NCBI RefSeq assembly: GCF_000427885.1
Contig: NZ_ATYW01000021.1
Span: 73,824-137,823, forward strand
DNA: 64,000 nt
DNA from: Glycomyces tenuis DSM 44171
GTDB lineage: Bacteria > Actinomycetota > Actinomycetes > Mycobacteriales > Micromonosporaceae
Direction of reading: 5' to 3'
The notes beneath the pieces were generated by a model. That model ran no database searches and had not been told where the DNA came from. It worked only from the letters and a program-made list of their open reading frames with translations. The position numbers and the translations under genes were made by a program. This document shows, piece after piece, positions 8,917-17,475 of this stretch (position 1 is the stretch's first letter; each line of letters begins with the position of its first letter).

Positions 8917-9942
8917 TCAGAGCTCGTCGCCGCACAGGATCGCGCTGGTGAGCCCCTCGACGTTCATGATCTGCCAGAAGAACTCGCCGCCCGAGCACGG
9001 CGCGGACTGCTCGTTCGCCTCCTCGTTGCTCATCTCCACCGGCGGGTCCACGGTGACGGTGTCGACCACCTCGTACAGCGCCAGCTCGGAGTCGCACGGC
9101 ACGCTCCACCAGGTGTCGCTGTCGTCGAAGCAGTCGCCGGTGTCCGGCGTGACCGGCATGCGGCCCTCCGCGTCCGGGTTGCCGAGGGCCTCGACGCAGT
9201 ACAGCTCCTCGACGTTCGAGGTCGACTCGTCGTAGGTGAAGTACCAGTCCTTCCACGGCTCTCCGAGCTGGAATCCGCCGTAGTCCTCGCCGCACACGTC
9301 GTAGGCGGCCTGGACGTCGGCGAGCACGCCCTCGCCGTCGACGGACGCGCCGACGTCGTCGCTGGCCGCGGTGACCTCCCAGAAGGCCTCCTCGCCGTCG
9401 CACGGCGTCGAGAGGTCGAAGGAGTAGCCCGAGATCTGCGGTTCGTACGGCAGGCAGAGCCCCACCGCGTCCTCGATCGACGGCGACTCGGTGGTCTCCT
9501 CGTCCGCCGTGGGCGATTCGGTGGTCTCCTCGGGAGTCGTGTCCTCTATGGTGCCCGGTTCCGACTCGTCGTCCCGCAGGTACAGGACGAGCAGGACGAT
9601 CGCGGCGATGAGCACGACCGCGCCGGCGACGGCGAGGCCCACGATGAGTCCCTTGCGGCGCCTGCGCGGCGGCGGCCCGTACTGGTACGGAGAGCCGCCG
9701 GGCGGCCCGCCCGGTCCGCCCGGCCCGGGAGGGCCGGGAGGGCCGCCCGGATAGCCGGGCCCTCCGCCCGGGGGCGGGTACGGCGGTGGGACGCCTCCCG
9801 GAGGCGGCTGCCCCGGTCCGGGCCCCGGCGGAGGGTACTGCGGCGGGCCCTGGCCTTCCGGCGGCTGGCCGGGACCGGGGCCGTACGGCTGCTGCGGGTC
9901 GGGGCCCGAGGGAGGACCGCCGTAGTTCGGAGGCTGAGCCAT
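8917..9942 (-). CDS. Pro/Gly-rich single-pass membrane protein with duplicated four-Cys external modules (paralogue 1)
   Basis: 341 residues. The N-terminal ~95 residues are a Pro/Gly/Tyr-rich arm ending in a basic RRRRK stop, then one membrane helix (~98-118, LIVGLAVAGAVVLIAAIVLLVLYL), a Thr/Glu-rich stalk, and an external domain with eight Cys. The external part consists of two related units, each with four Cys. Unit 1 holds GLCLPYEP, TPCDGEEAFWEV, DVCGEDYG and LYCVEALG. Unit 2 holds GDCFDDSD, VPCDSELALYEVV, APCSGGEFFW and ILCGDEL. Unit 2 looks like the 'septum formation' pattern GDCFD...VPCD..HxxEV. The gene is tandem with a close paralogue and a third anchored protein, all on this strand. 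Function unknown; an envelope role is inferred. Confidence 0.82.
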   Translation of the reverse strand: MAQPPNYGGPPSGPDPQQPYGPGPGQPPEGQGPPQYPPPGPGPGQPPPGGVPPPYPPPGGGPGYPGGPPGPPGPGGPGGPPGGSPYQYGPPPRRRRKGLIVGLAVAGAVVLIAAIVLLVLYLRDDESEPGTIEDTTPEETTESPTADEETTESPSIEDAVGLCLPYEPQISGYSFDLSTPCDGEEAFWEVTAASDDVGASVDGEGVLADVQAAYDVCGEDYGGFQLGEPWKDWYFTYDESTSNVEELYCVEALGNPDAEGRMPVTPDTGDCFDDSDTWWSVPCDSELALYEVVDTVTVDPPVEMSNEEANEQSAPCSGGEFFWQIMNVEGLTSAILCGDEL

Positions 9943-10010
9943 GGCCTCAGACTATGAGCAATCCTCGTCCGAGGCGGTGGAACCGGCCGAATCGTCGGCG
10001 CGGTCCCGCC

Positions 10011-10862
10011 TCACAGCTCGTTGCCGCAGATGATCGCGGTCGTCAGCCCCTCGGTGTCGGTGATCTCCCAGTAGTACTCGCCGCCGCAGGTGGCCTCTTC
10101 GAGCGCCTCCTCCTCGTCCAGGTCCTGCGGCTCGTCGAACACGACCGTGTCGACGACCTCGTAGATCGCCAGCTCGGAGTCGCAGGGCACCGTCCACCAC
10201 TGGTCGCTGTCGTCGAAGCAGTCGCCGGTGTCCGGCGTGTACGGCAAGCGGCCCTCCGAGTCGGGGTTGCCGAGCGCCACGATGCAGTACAGCGAGTCGA
10301 CCGTGCCCGAGGAGTACACCCAGTGCCAGTTGGTCCACAGCTCGCCGAGGTACGAGGTCCCGTAGTCCTCACCGCACAGCTCGTAGGCGACCTGGTTGTC
10401 CTCCAGGTTCCCGTCGCCGTCGACGGTCGCCTCGACGTCGTAGGACTGGTTCGTGATCTCCCAGAACGCCTCGGCGTCGTCGCAGGCCATCAACTCCAGG
10501 CCGTCGCCGGCGATCACCGGCTCGTACGGCAGGCACTGGCCGATCTCGCTCTCGTCCGGGGCCGGGCCGGTGGTCTCCTCGGCGGGGTCGGTGGTCGCTT
10601 CGGCCGGGCTGGTGGTCTCCTCCGCGGGCGTGTTGGAGTCGTCGGCGATCGGGTCGCCGTCGTCGCGGTTCGCCACGAACGTCAGCAGCAGGATCGATCC
10701 CAGCGCGAGCACGGTGCAGCCGACCACGATGGCGCCGATGAGGGCGTAGTTGCGGGGCTTGGGCTCCTCCGGGCGCGACGGACCTCCGTATTGCGGCTGG
10801 AACCCGTAGCCCGAGGGCTGCGGGCGCTCGGGCGGCATGCTGTAGTTCGGAGGAACGGTCAT
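10011..10862 (-). CDS. Single-pass membrane protein with duplicated four-Cys external modules (paralogue 2)
   Basis: 283 residues, a clear paralogue of its downstream neighbour. Long stretches match nearly residue for residue, for example PDTGDCFDDSDQWWTVPCDS versus PDTGDCFDDSDTWWSVPCDS and EGLTTAIICGNEL versus EGLTSAILCGDEL, and all eight external Cys are conserved. The N-terminal arm is shorter (~38 residues). The membrane helix (ALIGAIVVGCTVLALGSILLLTFV) is instead nearly identical to that of the upstream neighbour at 10.9-11.5 kb, so helix and external domain have different affinities within the cluster. A Thr/Glu-rich stalk joins helix and domain. Function unknown. Confidence 0.82.
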   Translation of the reverse strand: MTVPPNYSMPPERPQPSGYGFQPQYGGPSRPEEPKPRNYALIGAIVVGCTVLALGSILLLTFVANRDDGDPIADDSNTPAEETTSPAEATTDPAEETTGPAPDESEIGQCLPYEPVIAGDGLELMACDDAEAFWEITNQSYDVEATVDGDGNLEDNQVAYELCGEDYGTSYLGELWTNWHWVYSSGTVDSLYCIVALGNPDSEGRLPYTPDTGDCFDDSDQWWTVPCDSELAIYEVVDTVVFDEPQDLDEEEALEEATCGGEYYWEITDTEGLTTAIICGNEL

Positions 10863-10910
10863 GTTGCCAAGCTATACAGCCGTGTCAACAGTGCCGAGGC
10901 GCCCCGTCGC

Positions 10911-11468
10911 TCAGTAGGAGAAGTCGCAGGCCTTCCACTCGCCGTCCTCGACGACCAGGTCGACCGTGCCGAACGGGGTCTCGATGCCGCTCACGACCAT
11001 GGAGACCTCGACGGTCGCGCCCTCGCCGGTCTCGGTCGTGTCGCCGGCGACGACGTCGTCGATCAGCTCGGCCGTCTCCCCGAGCGTCTCGGCGACCGTC
11101 TCCCCCGTGGCCTCCGGGTCGGCCAGGTACATGCCCGGCTCCGAGCACAACAGCCCTTCGGAGCTCTCGTCGCTCATCCCCATCATGATCTCCACAATGG
11201 CCACGGCGACCTCTTCAGGGTCGCCGTCGGGCGTCTCGTCGGCGGCCTCCTCGGCTTCCGAGGTCGCATCGGCGCCCTCGCTCTCCGTGGCGGTGCCTTC
11301 GCCACCGTCCTGGTTCACCACGAACGTCACCAGCAGGATCGAGCCGAGCACCAGCGCGGTGCAGGCGGTGACGATGCCGCCGATGAGCGCCGTGTTCCGG
11401 CGCGGCGGGCCGCTCGGCGAGGCGTACGGGTGGTGGGGCGTATAAGGCGAATGCGAGGGGTGACTCAT
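10911..11468 (-). CDS. Single-pass membrane protein with NTF2-like/DUF4878-type external domain
   Basis: 185 residues: a short His/Pro/Ser-rich N-terminus, a membrane helix at ~29-51 (ALIGGIVTACTALVLGSILLVTFVV) almost identical to that of paralogue 2, an acidic Ser/Glu stalk, and a ~105-residue external domain. The domain ends VDLVVEDGEWKACDFSY, the usual closing strand (WKVCDF) of lipoprotein or NTF2-like DUF4878 folds. That similarity is by pattern only. It lies between the aldehyde dehydrogenase (4 nt away) and the four-Cys paralogues on the same strand, so it may be co-transcribed with them. Confidence 0.78.
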   Translation of the reverse strand: MSHPSHSPYTPHHPYASPSGPPRRNTALIGGIVTACTALVLGSILLVTFVVNQDGGEGTATESEGADATSEAEEAADETPDGDPEEVAVAIVEIMMGMSDESSEGLLCSEPGMYLADPEATGETVAETLGETAELIDDVVAGDTTETGEGATVEVSMVVSGIETPFGTVDLVVEDGEWKACDFSY

Positions 11469-11471
11469 ACG

Positions 11472-12917
11472 TCACAGGGTATCGGGCAGGATCAACACCC
11501 GCTCGGTCGTGTAGTCCGCCATGGCGGACGCGACGCCCTCGCGGCCCACTCCGGACCCCTTGACGCCGCCGTAGGGCATCTGGTCGGCCCGGAACGAGGG
11601 CACGTCGCCGATGACGACGCCGCCGACCTCCAGCTCCCGGTGCGCCCGCATGATCTGCGGCAGCCGCTCGGTGAACACCCCGGCCTGGAGCCCGTACCGC
11701 GAGTCGTTGATCGCCGCCAGGCCCGTCTCGAAGCTCTCGACGCTCTGGAGCACCAGCACCGGCCCGAACACCTCCTCGCGCAGCACCAGCGCGTCCTGGC
11801 GGACCTCCGAGAGCACCGTCGGCTCCAGGTTCGCGCCCGAGCGGGGCGAGCCGCCGGAGAGCACCTTCGCGCCGCCGTCGACCGCGTCGGCCACCCACGA
11901 CTCGACCCGCGCGGCGGCCTCGGCGTTGATCATCGGCCCGACCTTGCACGCCGGGTCGTTCGGGTCGCCCGAGGGCAGCGCGCGGACGTGGTCGGTGATC
12001 CGCTCGGCCATGTCGGCGAACGCCCCCGCCTCGATGTAGACCCGCTGCACGGCGATGCACGACTGCCCCGCCTGGTAGTTCCCGAAGGTCGCGATCCGCT
12101 CGGCGGCCCAGTCCCGCCTCGGGTAGTCCGAGGCCACCAGCACCGCGCCGTTGCCGCCCAGCTCGAGCGTCACGTGCTTGTCCGGGACCTGCCGCAGGAT
12201 CTGCGCGCCGACCGGGCCCGAGCCGGTGAACGACACCACCGGCAGCCGCGGGTCCTCGACCAGCTGCGAGGCCCGCTGGTTCGGCACCGGCAGCACCGAC
12301 AGCATCGCCGGGGGCAGGTCGGTCTCGGAGAACAGCGCGCCCAGGTGCAGCGCCGACAGCGGCGTCGCCGGCGCCGGCTTGACCACGATCGGGCAGCCCG
12401 CGGCGATCGCGGGGCCGATCTTGTGCGCCACGAGGTTCAGCGGGAAGTTGAACGGCGAGATCCCCAGCACCGGGCCGCGCGGGAAGCGCCGCACGAGCGC
12501 CATGCGGCCCTCGGCGGACTCGTCGGTGTCGAGCCGCTGGAGCGTCCCGGAGAATCGCCTGGCCTCCTCGGCGGCCCAGCGGAACGTCGAGACCGCGCGC
12601 CGCACCTCGACCCTCGCCCACGCGATCGGCTTGCCGGATTCGGCGGTGATGAGCTCGGCGCACGTCTCGGCCTCTTCGTCGAGGCGGCGCCGGACGTGCT
12701 CGAGCGCCTCGGCGCGGACGTGGGCGGGCAGGGCGGCGGCCTCGGGCGCCACCCCGGCGGCGGCCGCGACGGCCGCCTCGACCTGGCCGGCGGTGGCCCA
12801 GGACGTGGCGCCGACCGGCGAGTCGTCGTAGGGGTGCGTGACGAAGAATTCCTCCTCGCCGTGCTGCGGCCGGCCGGCCACCCAAATAGGCGAAACGGGA
12901 CGGAGACGTTGCGACAT
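11472..12917 (-). CDS. NAD(P)-dependent aldehyde dehydrogenase
   Basis: 481-residue ALDH-superfamily enzyme, oxidising an aldehyde to the acid. The general base is Glu252 in LELGGNG and the nucleophile is Cys287 in YQAGQSC. The cofactor-site SFTGSGPVGAQI and the oxyanion region ISPFNFPLNL are present, as is the C-terminal PYGGVKGSGVGREG. The sequence around the Cys and the short N-terminus suggest a broad-range or semialdehyde-type enzyme; the substrate cannot be assigned. The ATG begins 4-5 residues before the conserved region. It heads a minus-strand run followed by three anchored proteins, although a link between them is not evident. Confidence 0.93.
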   Translation of the reverse strand: MSQRLRPVSPIWVAGRPQHGEEEFFVTHPYDDSPVGATSWATAGQVEAAVAAAAGVAPEAAALPAHVRAEALEHVRRRLDEEAETCAELITAESGKPIAWARVEVRRAVSTFRWAAEEARRFSGTLQRLDTDESAEGRMALVRRFPRGPVLGISPFNFPLNLVAHKIGPAIAAGCPIVVKPAPATPLSALHLGALFSETDLPPAMLSVLPVPNQRASQLVEDPRLPVVSFTGSGPVGAQILRQVPDKHVTLELGGNGAVLVASDYPRRDWAAERIATFGNYQAGQSCIAVQRVYIEAGAFADMAERITDHVRALPSGDPNDPACKVGPMINAEAAARVESWVADAVDGGAKVLSGGSPRSGANLEPTVLSEVRQDALVLREEVFGPVLVLQSVESFETGLAAINDSRYGLQAGVFTERLPQIMRAHRELEVGGVVIGDVPSFRADQMPYGGVKGSGVGREGVASAMADYTTERVLILPDTL

Positions 12918-13013
12918 GGTTCAAGCCTACGGGTTCTCGCCCGCCTATGGCCGCATGAAGGCCGATCGCACCCACTTGCAGCGGATCTTGCCCCGGCAAG
13001 GCATGATGGGGCC

Positions 13014-13697
13014 ATGAGTGAACAGCAATCAGGTGCGGGGTATCCGCAGCAGCCCACCTCCGGCCAACCGCAGCAGCAGGGGTACCCGCCCCAGTACGCC
13101 TCCCCGCAGGCGCAGTACCAGGCCCAGCAGCAGTACGCGGGCTACTCCCCTCAGGGACCGTCGTTGTTCGACCGCCTCGGCGTCCCCTCGATGCCGGCGA
13201 TCCTCGGCCTGGCGGGCCTGGGCGCGCTGGTCTTGGCGGGGCTCATCGCCGGCACCAGCGACGGCACGGTGCTCGGCGAGAGCGTCGGCGGCTACCTCCG
13301 GGGCATCCAGACCGCCCTGGTCGCCACCGTCGTCATGTTCGCGTTGACGCTCTTCGCCGGTGAACGGCTTCGTCCGCTTTGGAAGACGCTGACGATTGCG
13401 GCCGTGTCGCTCTTCCTGGCGTCGTTCCTGTACGACGTGCTGTCGCTGCCCGACGGCGACAGCGGCTCCGACGCCTCGGCGTGGATCGCGGCGATCCTGC
13501 TGCTCGGCGCCATCGGCCTGTTCCTCGCCGGTGCGATCATGGCTCCCTCCAGCGCCGAGGCCGCCGCCGCGAAGGCGCAGCAGCAGGCCGCGGCCCAGCA
13601 GCAGGCGGCCGCGCAGCAGCAGGCCGGGTACGCCACCGGCCAGGCCGGCGCGCAGCAGACCCAGCAGAACCAGTGGCCCCAGGCCCCGCAGCAGTAG
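13014..13697 (+). CDS. Gln-rich four-helix membrane protein
   Basis: 227 residues: an N-terminal Gln/Pro/Tyr-rich tail (~50 aa), four hydrophobic segments (AILGLAGLGALVLAGLIAG; ALVATVVMFALTLFAG; TLTIAAVSLFLASFLYDVL; AWIAAILLLGAIGLFLAGAIM), and a C-terminal tail of repeated AQQQAA units. Both tails would be cytoplasmic. CATGAT at 13002-13007 lies 6 nt before the ATG, consistent with a leaderless message; the frame is open far upstream but only as the antisense of the dehydrogenase. No family recognised. A very strong hairpin follows the stop. Confidence 0.8.
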   Translation: MSEQQSGAGYPQQPTSGQPQQQGYPPQYASPQAQYQAQQQYAGYSPQGPSLFDRLGVPSMPAILGLAGLGALVLAGLIAGTSDGTVLGESVGGYLRGIQTALVATVVMFALTLFAGERLRPLWKTLTIAAVSLFLASFLYDVLSLPDGDSGSDASAWIAAILLLGAIGLFLAGAIMAPSSAEAAAAKAQQQAAAQQQAAAQQQAGYATGQAGAQQTQQNQWPQAPQQ

Positions 13698-14187
13698 CGG
13701 CGACGAACGACGAGGCGGTCGCGACCTTCGGGTCGCGACCGCCTCGTCGTCGTGCTGTCTCGCTGGTCTCCGCCTCGCCTGGAAGGCCTGCGTCCGCCGC
13801 CATCGCTGCCCGGGCCCGCCGCTTCGCGACGCAAGGGTCGGCAGACCTGCGCGGGCGCGGAGGGCGGTGATGGCGACGGGTGACGTCGGATGGTGGATTG
13901 CAGGCGCCGGATCGGGCCGGGCCCGCGGCCGGTGGGCTCGCGGGCTTCGCCGAATCGGCTAACTTCTTGTCCGGCGGTACCCAGTCGTCCTCGCGGACTT
14001 CGTCGTCGTCCGGGTTGTACCGATCGGCATAAGCGGCGTATGGGTCCTCGTCGGGCTCGACGTCCCCGGCATCCTCACGACCGCCCGAGAGCTCGCGCTC
14101 GAGCGCGCGCAGGTCGGTGTTCGGAGCATGGTACTTGAGCTTCCGGGCCACTTTGGTCTGCTTTGCCTTAGCTCGGCCGCGCCCCAT
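13537..14187 (-). CDS. DUF3073 protein with an anomalous C-terminal extension
   Basis: The first ~75 residues are a textbook DUF3073 protein: MGRGRAKAKQTKVARKLKY, then the acidic DPYAAYADRYNPDDDEV. Family members are normally 60-100 residues. Here the frame continues to 216 aa through low-complexity sequence, crossing the strong hairpin at 13710-13747 and 160 bases of the convergent gene. The extension begins right after a rare TTA leucine codon (~13960), and in the neighbouring frame a TAG at 13959-13961 would end the protein at a normal length. I treat only 13960-14187 as well supported; the true 3' end may be altered by a frameshift or sequence error. Its biochemical role is unknown; the family is conserved in actinobacteria near bldC/vdh. 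Confidence 0.75.
   Translation of the reverse strand: MGRGRAKAKQTKVARKLKYHAPNTDLRALERELSGGREDAGDVEPDEDPYAAYADRYNPDDDEVREDDWVPPDKKLADSAKPASPPAAGPARSGACNPPSDVTRRHHRPPRPRRSADPCVAKRRARAAMAADAGLPGEAETSETARRRGGRDPKVATASSFVAATAAGPGATGSAGSAARRPGRWRTRPAAARPPAAGPRPAAAPSRRRPRRWREP
13710..13747 (+). terminator. 17-bp-stem terminator with TTCG loop
   Basis: Arms ACGAGGCGGTCGCGACC and GGTCGCGACCGCCTCGT pair perfectly around TTCG, 12 nt after the stop of the Gln-rich membrane protein. It would also stop transcripts arriving on the other strand. Confidence 0.85.
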
Positions 14188-14384
14188 ATGGCTCGACCCC
14201 CTCGCACAGAAATCATCGGGGCGGCCAATGCGGCGCCCCGGCATGCTTGCAATCTCTTCGTGGCTCCTACGGTACAACCTTGCGGCGCTCGACTGCATCC
14301 CGGCCCATGAGTTGGATGCCACAGAATCTCACCGATCGGACCGCCGATCGCCCTTCGGGAGGGACGCCGCCGGGGCGCGAACGA

Positions 14385-14423
14385 CCGCTCACATCGTGGG
14401 ACGAGTGACCACGATGTGAGCGG
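14385..14423 (-). terminator. 15-bp-stem terminator of the valine dehydrogenase gene
   Basis: Arms CCGCTCACATCGTGG (14385-14399) and CCACGATGTGAGCGG (14409-14423) with a 9-nt loop lie 25 nt downstream of the valine dehydrogenase stop. Confidence 0.75.
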
Positions 14424-14448
14424 CCCGCGTGACCGTGCGCCACTGCGG

Positions 14449-15519
14449 TCAGCGGAAGACGCGCAGGCGCTGGAGCCGGCCGACCGCGGCCATCCGCTCC
14501 TCGGCGATCGCGTCGGCGGCGGTCACCGGCGTGACGCCCTCGCCCTTGGCCCGGTCGAGGATGCGCGCGGTGGTCTCGCCGATCCTGGCGGTGCGCCGCT
14601 CGGCGCGCTTGAAGTCGAACGGCCCGGCGTACTCCTCGGCGACCTGGATGACGCCGCCGGAGTTGACCACGTAGTCGGGGCAGTACAGGATCCCGGCCCG
14701 GTCGAGCTCGTCGGCGACGGAGGCATCGGCGAGCTGGTTGTTGGCGGCGCCGCAGACGATCTCGGCGTCGAGGAGCTTCAGCGAGTGCTCGTTCAGCGAG
14801 CCGCCGAGGGCGCAGGGGGCGTAGACGTGCAGCCCGGAGGCGATGAGCTCGTCGGTGTCGGCCACGAGCCGCACCTGCGGGAAGTGCTCGGCCGCCCAGG
14901 CGCGGGCGGCGTCGGAGACGTCGGTGGCGACGATCTCGGCGCCCGCCTCGACCAGATGCGGCAGCAGGTGGCGGCCGACCTTGCCGAGCCCGGCGACGCC
15001 GACGGTGCGGCCGGTGAGGTCCTCGGCGCCCCAGCGGTGGGCCGCGGCGGCCCGCATCGCCTGGAACACGCCGAAGGCGGTGAGGATCGAGGAGTCGCCG
15101 GCGCCGCCGTCCTCGGGGGAGCGGCCGGTGACATGGCGCGACTCGCGCGCCACGGTGTCCATGTCCTCCACATAGGTGCCGACGTCGCAGGCGGTCACGT
15201 AGCGGCCGTTCAGCGTCTCGACGAAGCGGCCGTAGGCGCGCAGCAGCGCCTCGCTCTTGGCCGTGGCCGGGTCCCCCCAGATGACGGCCTTGCCGCCGCC
15301 GTGGTCGAGCCCGGCGATCGCGTTCTTGTAGGACATGCCCTCCGACAGGTGCAGCACGTCGGTGAGGGCGGCCTCCTCGGATGCGTAGGGGTAGAACCGT
15401 GTGCCGCCGAGGGCGGGGCCGAGCGCGGTCGAGTGGATCGCGATGATGGCGCGCAGCCCGGAGTCGGGATCGTGGCAGAACACGACTTCCTCATGGCCGC
15501 ATACGTCGAAGATGCTCAT
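14449..15519 (-). CDS. vdh: Valine/leucine dehydrogenase (Glu/Leu/Phe/Val dehydrogenase family)
   Basis: 356 residues, the usual length for actinobacterial valine dehydrogenase, which oxidatively deaminates valine and other branched-chain amino acids to 2-oxo acids with NAD. Visible are the catalytic region [14 protein letters not shown] with the active Lys, [17 protein letters not shown], the Rossmann motif [13 protein letters not shown] and the C-terminal PDYVVNSGG. The ATG at 15519 has CGGAG 6-10 nt upstream and begins the conserved region, so a 35-residue upstream extension of the frame is discounted. Its products would feed the E1/E2 complex at the left edge. The vdh-hypothetical-bldC arrangement is known from Streptomyces. 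Confidence 0.93.
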   Translation of the reverse strand: MSIFDVCGHEEVVFCHDPDSGLRAIIAIHSTALGPALGGTRFYPYASEEAALTDVLHLSEGMSYKNAIAGLDHGGGKAVIWGDPATAKSEALLRAYGRFVETLNGRYVTACDVGTYVEDMDTVARESRHVTGRSPEDGGAGDSSILTAFGVFQAMRAAAAHRWGAEDLTGRTVGVAGLGKVGRHLLPHLVEAGAEIVATDVSDAARAWAAEHFPQVRLVADTDELIASGLHVYAPCALGGSLNEHSLKLLDAEIVCGAANNQLADASVADELDRAGILYCPDYVVNSGGVIQVAEEYAGPFDFKRAERRTARIGETTARILDRAKGEGVTPVTAADAIAEERMAAVGRLQRLRVFR

Positions 15520-15675
15520 GGCTTGCTCCGTTCTGTGGGCGGCGGGGCCGATGCACGGCTCCGCGAGCGTCGCCGAGGGCCGCCGCCTATGGTCGGCCGG
15601 ATCGCGGCCGGGGCGTTGTGACATAGCGCGGGTATGGCTATGCCTTCAGTCTAGGTCTGTGGAAGTATCTGCCTC

Positions 15676-16512
15676 GTGTACGCACCGAACGCGTCGTATC
15701 TGCGCGTCTACGAGCCGGCCGGGGCTTTCGCCGACGCCGACTACTGGCGCGCCTACGCCGCCTCGGGTCGCGCGCCCGAGCCCCACGAGGGCCCGAAACG
15801 GCGCCGGGAAGAACTCTACGAGCGCATCGGATGGCCCTGGCGGAGTGTCCCCTCCTTCGGGCGCGAGGCCTATGTCATCCAGCGGGGCGAGGACGCCGAG
15901 GCGCTGGTGTGCCCGTGGAACCTGCGCTACCGGATCGCCCAGGCCGCCCTGGAGCTGCGGCGCCTGACGCCCGAGCCGGTCGCCGAGGCGCTCGTCCCGC
16001 CCGACTTCCTGGCCTCGGCCGCCGAGGTCGTGGCCCACGACGACCTCACCGACCGGCACGAGGCGCCCGCGGACGCCCACGAGCAGGTGGCGTCCTGGTC
16101 GGTGCCGCTGCGCTGGTTCGCCTGCGTCCGGCCGGGGGACCGGCAGCTGGTCATCCACCCGCGGGCGACGTGGCTGCGCTACCGCACGCCGATGGCCAAG
16201 GCCCGCACGCAGCTGGTCGTGGCGCGCAACCTCATCCGCGCCGAGTTCGGCGAGGAGGCCGACTTCGGCGCGGCCATCGGGGAGACCGTCGAGTGGCTCG
16301 AGGGCTTCCACCACGACTCGGTCGTGGAGCTGGACTACGGCGGCCTGGTCACGCGCATGGACTACGAGGAGCTGCGCCGGGAGGACTCGGTCGACCTCAC
16401 GTGGGAGGCCCTGGACCGGCTCGGCGCGAACGAGCCGGAGGCGGCGCAGGAATGCTATGCGCGCCTAGTGGACCGCTGGCGTGATCGTCGTCTCGGTGAA
16501 CGCCTCAACTAG
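15676..16512 (+). CDS. Conserved actinobacterial hypothetical protein between vdh and bldC
   Basis: 278 residues, soluble, beginning at GTG 15676 with the conserved-looking SYLRVYEPAGAF. Middle signatures include RWFACVRPGDRQL, HPRATWLRYRTPMAKARTQLVVARN and FHHDSVVELDYGGLV. I recognise it as the unassigned protein that accompanies bldC and valine dehydrogenase in other actinomycetes, but know no function. It is divergent from vdh (156 bp) and upstream of bldC on the same strand with a 204-bp gap that could hold the bldC promoter. No membrane segments or signal peptide. Confidence 0.85.
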   Translation: MYAPNASYLRVYEPAGAFADADYWRAYAASGRAPEPHEGPKRRREELYERIGWPWRSVPSFGREAYVIQRGEDAEALVCPWNLRYRIAQAALELRRLTPEPVAEALVPPDFLASAAEVVAHDDLTDRHEAPADAHEQVASWSVPLRWFACVRPGDRQLVIHPRATWLRYRTPMAKARTQLVVARNLIRAEFGEEADFGAAIGETVEWLEGFHHDSVVELDYGGLVTRMDYEELRREDSVDLTWEALDRLGANEPEAAQECYARLVDRWRDRRLGERLN

Positions 16513-16716
16513 CCGTCCACAGTGAGGGGCGGGCCCTCCGAGCTCTGGATTCTCTAATGGAGTGATCACTCGTATGAGTGGCCCGCGCGGAAAGTCCAGT
16601 CAAAATCGGCCGTTCGGACTATGTCGGACATCTACGACAGCACGGACGATTGGAGAAGAACGAATCCAGGCTGCGGCAGCCGGTGATTCCAAGCCCGTCT
16701 GTGGAGGAGACTAACT

Positions 16717-16938
16717 ATGACGACAGACCTGAACCTTCCGGTGGAAACAGAGGCCCTGCTCACGCCTTCTGAGGTCGCCGCGATGTTCCGTGTGGACCCC
16801 AAGACCGTCACCCGTTGGGCCAAGGCGGGGAAGATCTCGGCCATCCGCACCCTCGGCGGCCACCGCCGCTACCGCGAGTCGGAGATCCGTGCCCTGATCA
16901 ACGGCGACATCCCCGGGCAGCGCGAGCCCGGCGAGTAG
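16717..16938 (+). CDS. bldC: Developmental transcription factor BldC (MerR-like HTH)
   Basis: 73 residues, essentially one winged-helix MerR-type domain: LLTPSEVAAMFRVDPKTVTRWAKAGK, then IRTLGGHRRYRESEIRALI. In Streptomyces, BldC controls entry into morphological development by cooperative binding to direct repeats; the same role is inferred here. The start is fixed by GTGGAGGAG 7 nt upstream of the ATG. The gene is preceded by a 200-bp spacer and followed by two consecutive hairpins, the second a classical terminator. Its presence suggests a differentiating, filamentous host. Confidence 0.96.
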   Translation: MTTDLNLPVETEALLTPSEVAAMFRVDPKTVTRWAKAGKISAIRTLGGHRRYRESEIRALINGDIPGQREPGE

Positions 16939-16984
16939 CGGGAGGGCCGGGCCACCCTGCCGGCCGCCCGAACGATTGGAAAGC

Positions 16985-17044
16985 GCGGGCCCTCCCTCAG
17001 GGCCCGCAAATCCCGACCGCCGCCGGATTCCGGCGGCGTTTTTT
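16985..17044 (+). terminator. Double hairpin terminator after bldC
   Basis: The first hairpin is GCGGGCCCT/AGGGCCCGC (16985-17007). The second is CGCCGCCGG/CCGGCGGCG (17018-17038) with an ATT loop, followed by six T (17039-17044). The second is the only canonical U-tract terminator seen in this window. Confidence 0.9.
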
Positions 17045-17475
17045 CGTGCCGGCGGGCCGGGAGCGGGCGGCACGGAGCATTGGAAAACGTTGGCCTGGGG
17101 AAACGTGACGGTGCCGCCGGGGTCTGAGCGCGCGGTACCTCGGCGGCATCGTCGTTGCCCGGTCGCGGACACCCTGTCCTGCGGTGTCCGCAGCCGCCCT
17201 GGTCGCTTTCAGGCGACCGGTCCGCGGTCGACGCGACGTTGTGATGGCGCGAGCCGCGTCGTCGTGTTCCTGGCCGGCCGCGCGGGGGCGGCCTGGGCGG
17301 CCGGTGTACCGGCTCTGGCACCGGCGGTGAGCACGGGCCTGACGGCCCGCCCGGCGCCCCGCTTGTGCGAGAAGCGGAGTTGGACCCAGAGCCGCCGATT
17401 CAGGTGAATCGGCACCAACCGAGCATCGTGAAGTTCTCTCAATTCTGAGGTTATCAGGGAGAACGCCCGATGTCA
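17045..17475. other. Gene-free region between bldC and mutY
   Basis: No frame looks coding. It holds a hairpin GCGGACACC/GGTGTCCGC (17165-17173/17183-17191) and a smaller one around GGTCGC...GCGACC (~17200-17220), which may terminate mutY transcripts. The last 70 bases are less G+C-rich. Confidence 0.5.

Noticed and set aside
9786-13013. Very long open frame on the plus strand continuous with the Gln-rich membrane protein
   Set aside because: It is the antisense of two anchored-protein genes and the aldehyde dehydrogenase; composition is Arg/Val/Gly-rich as expected from GC-rich shadows. Only the part from ATG 13014 is coding.
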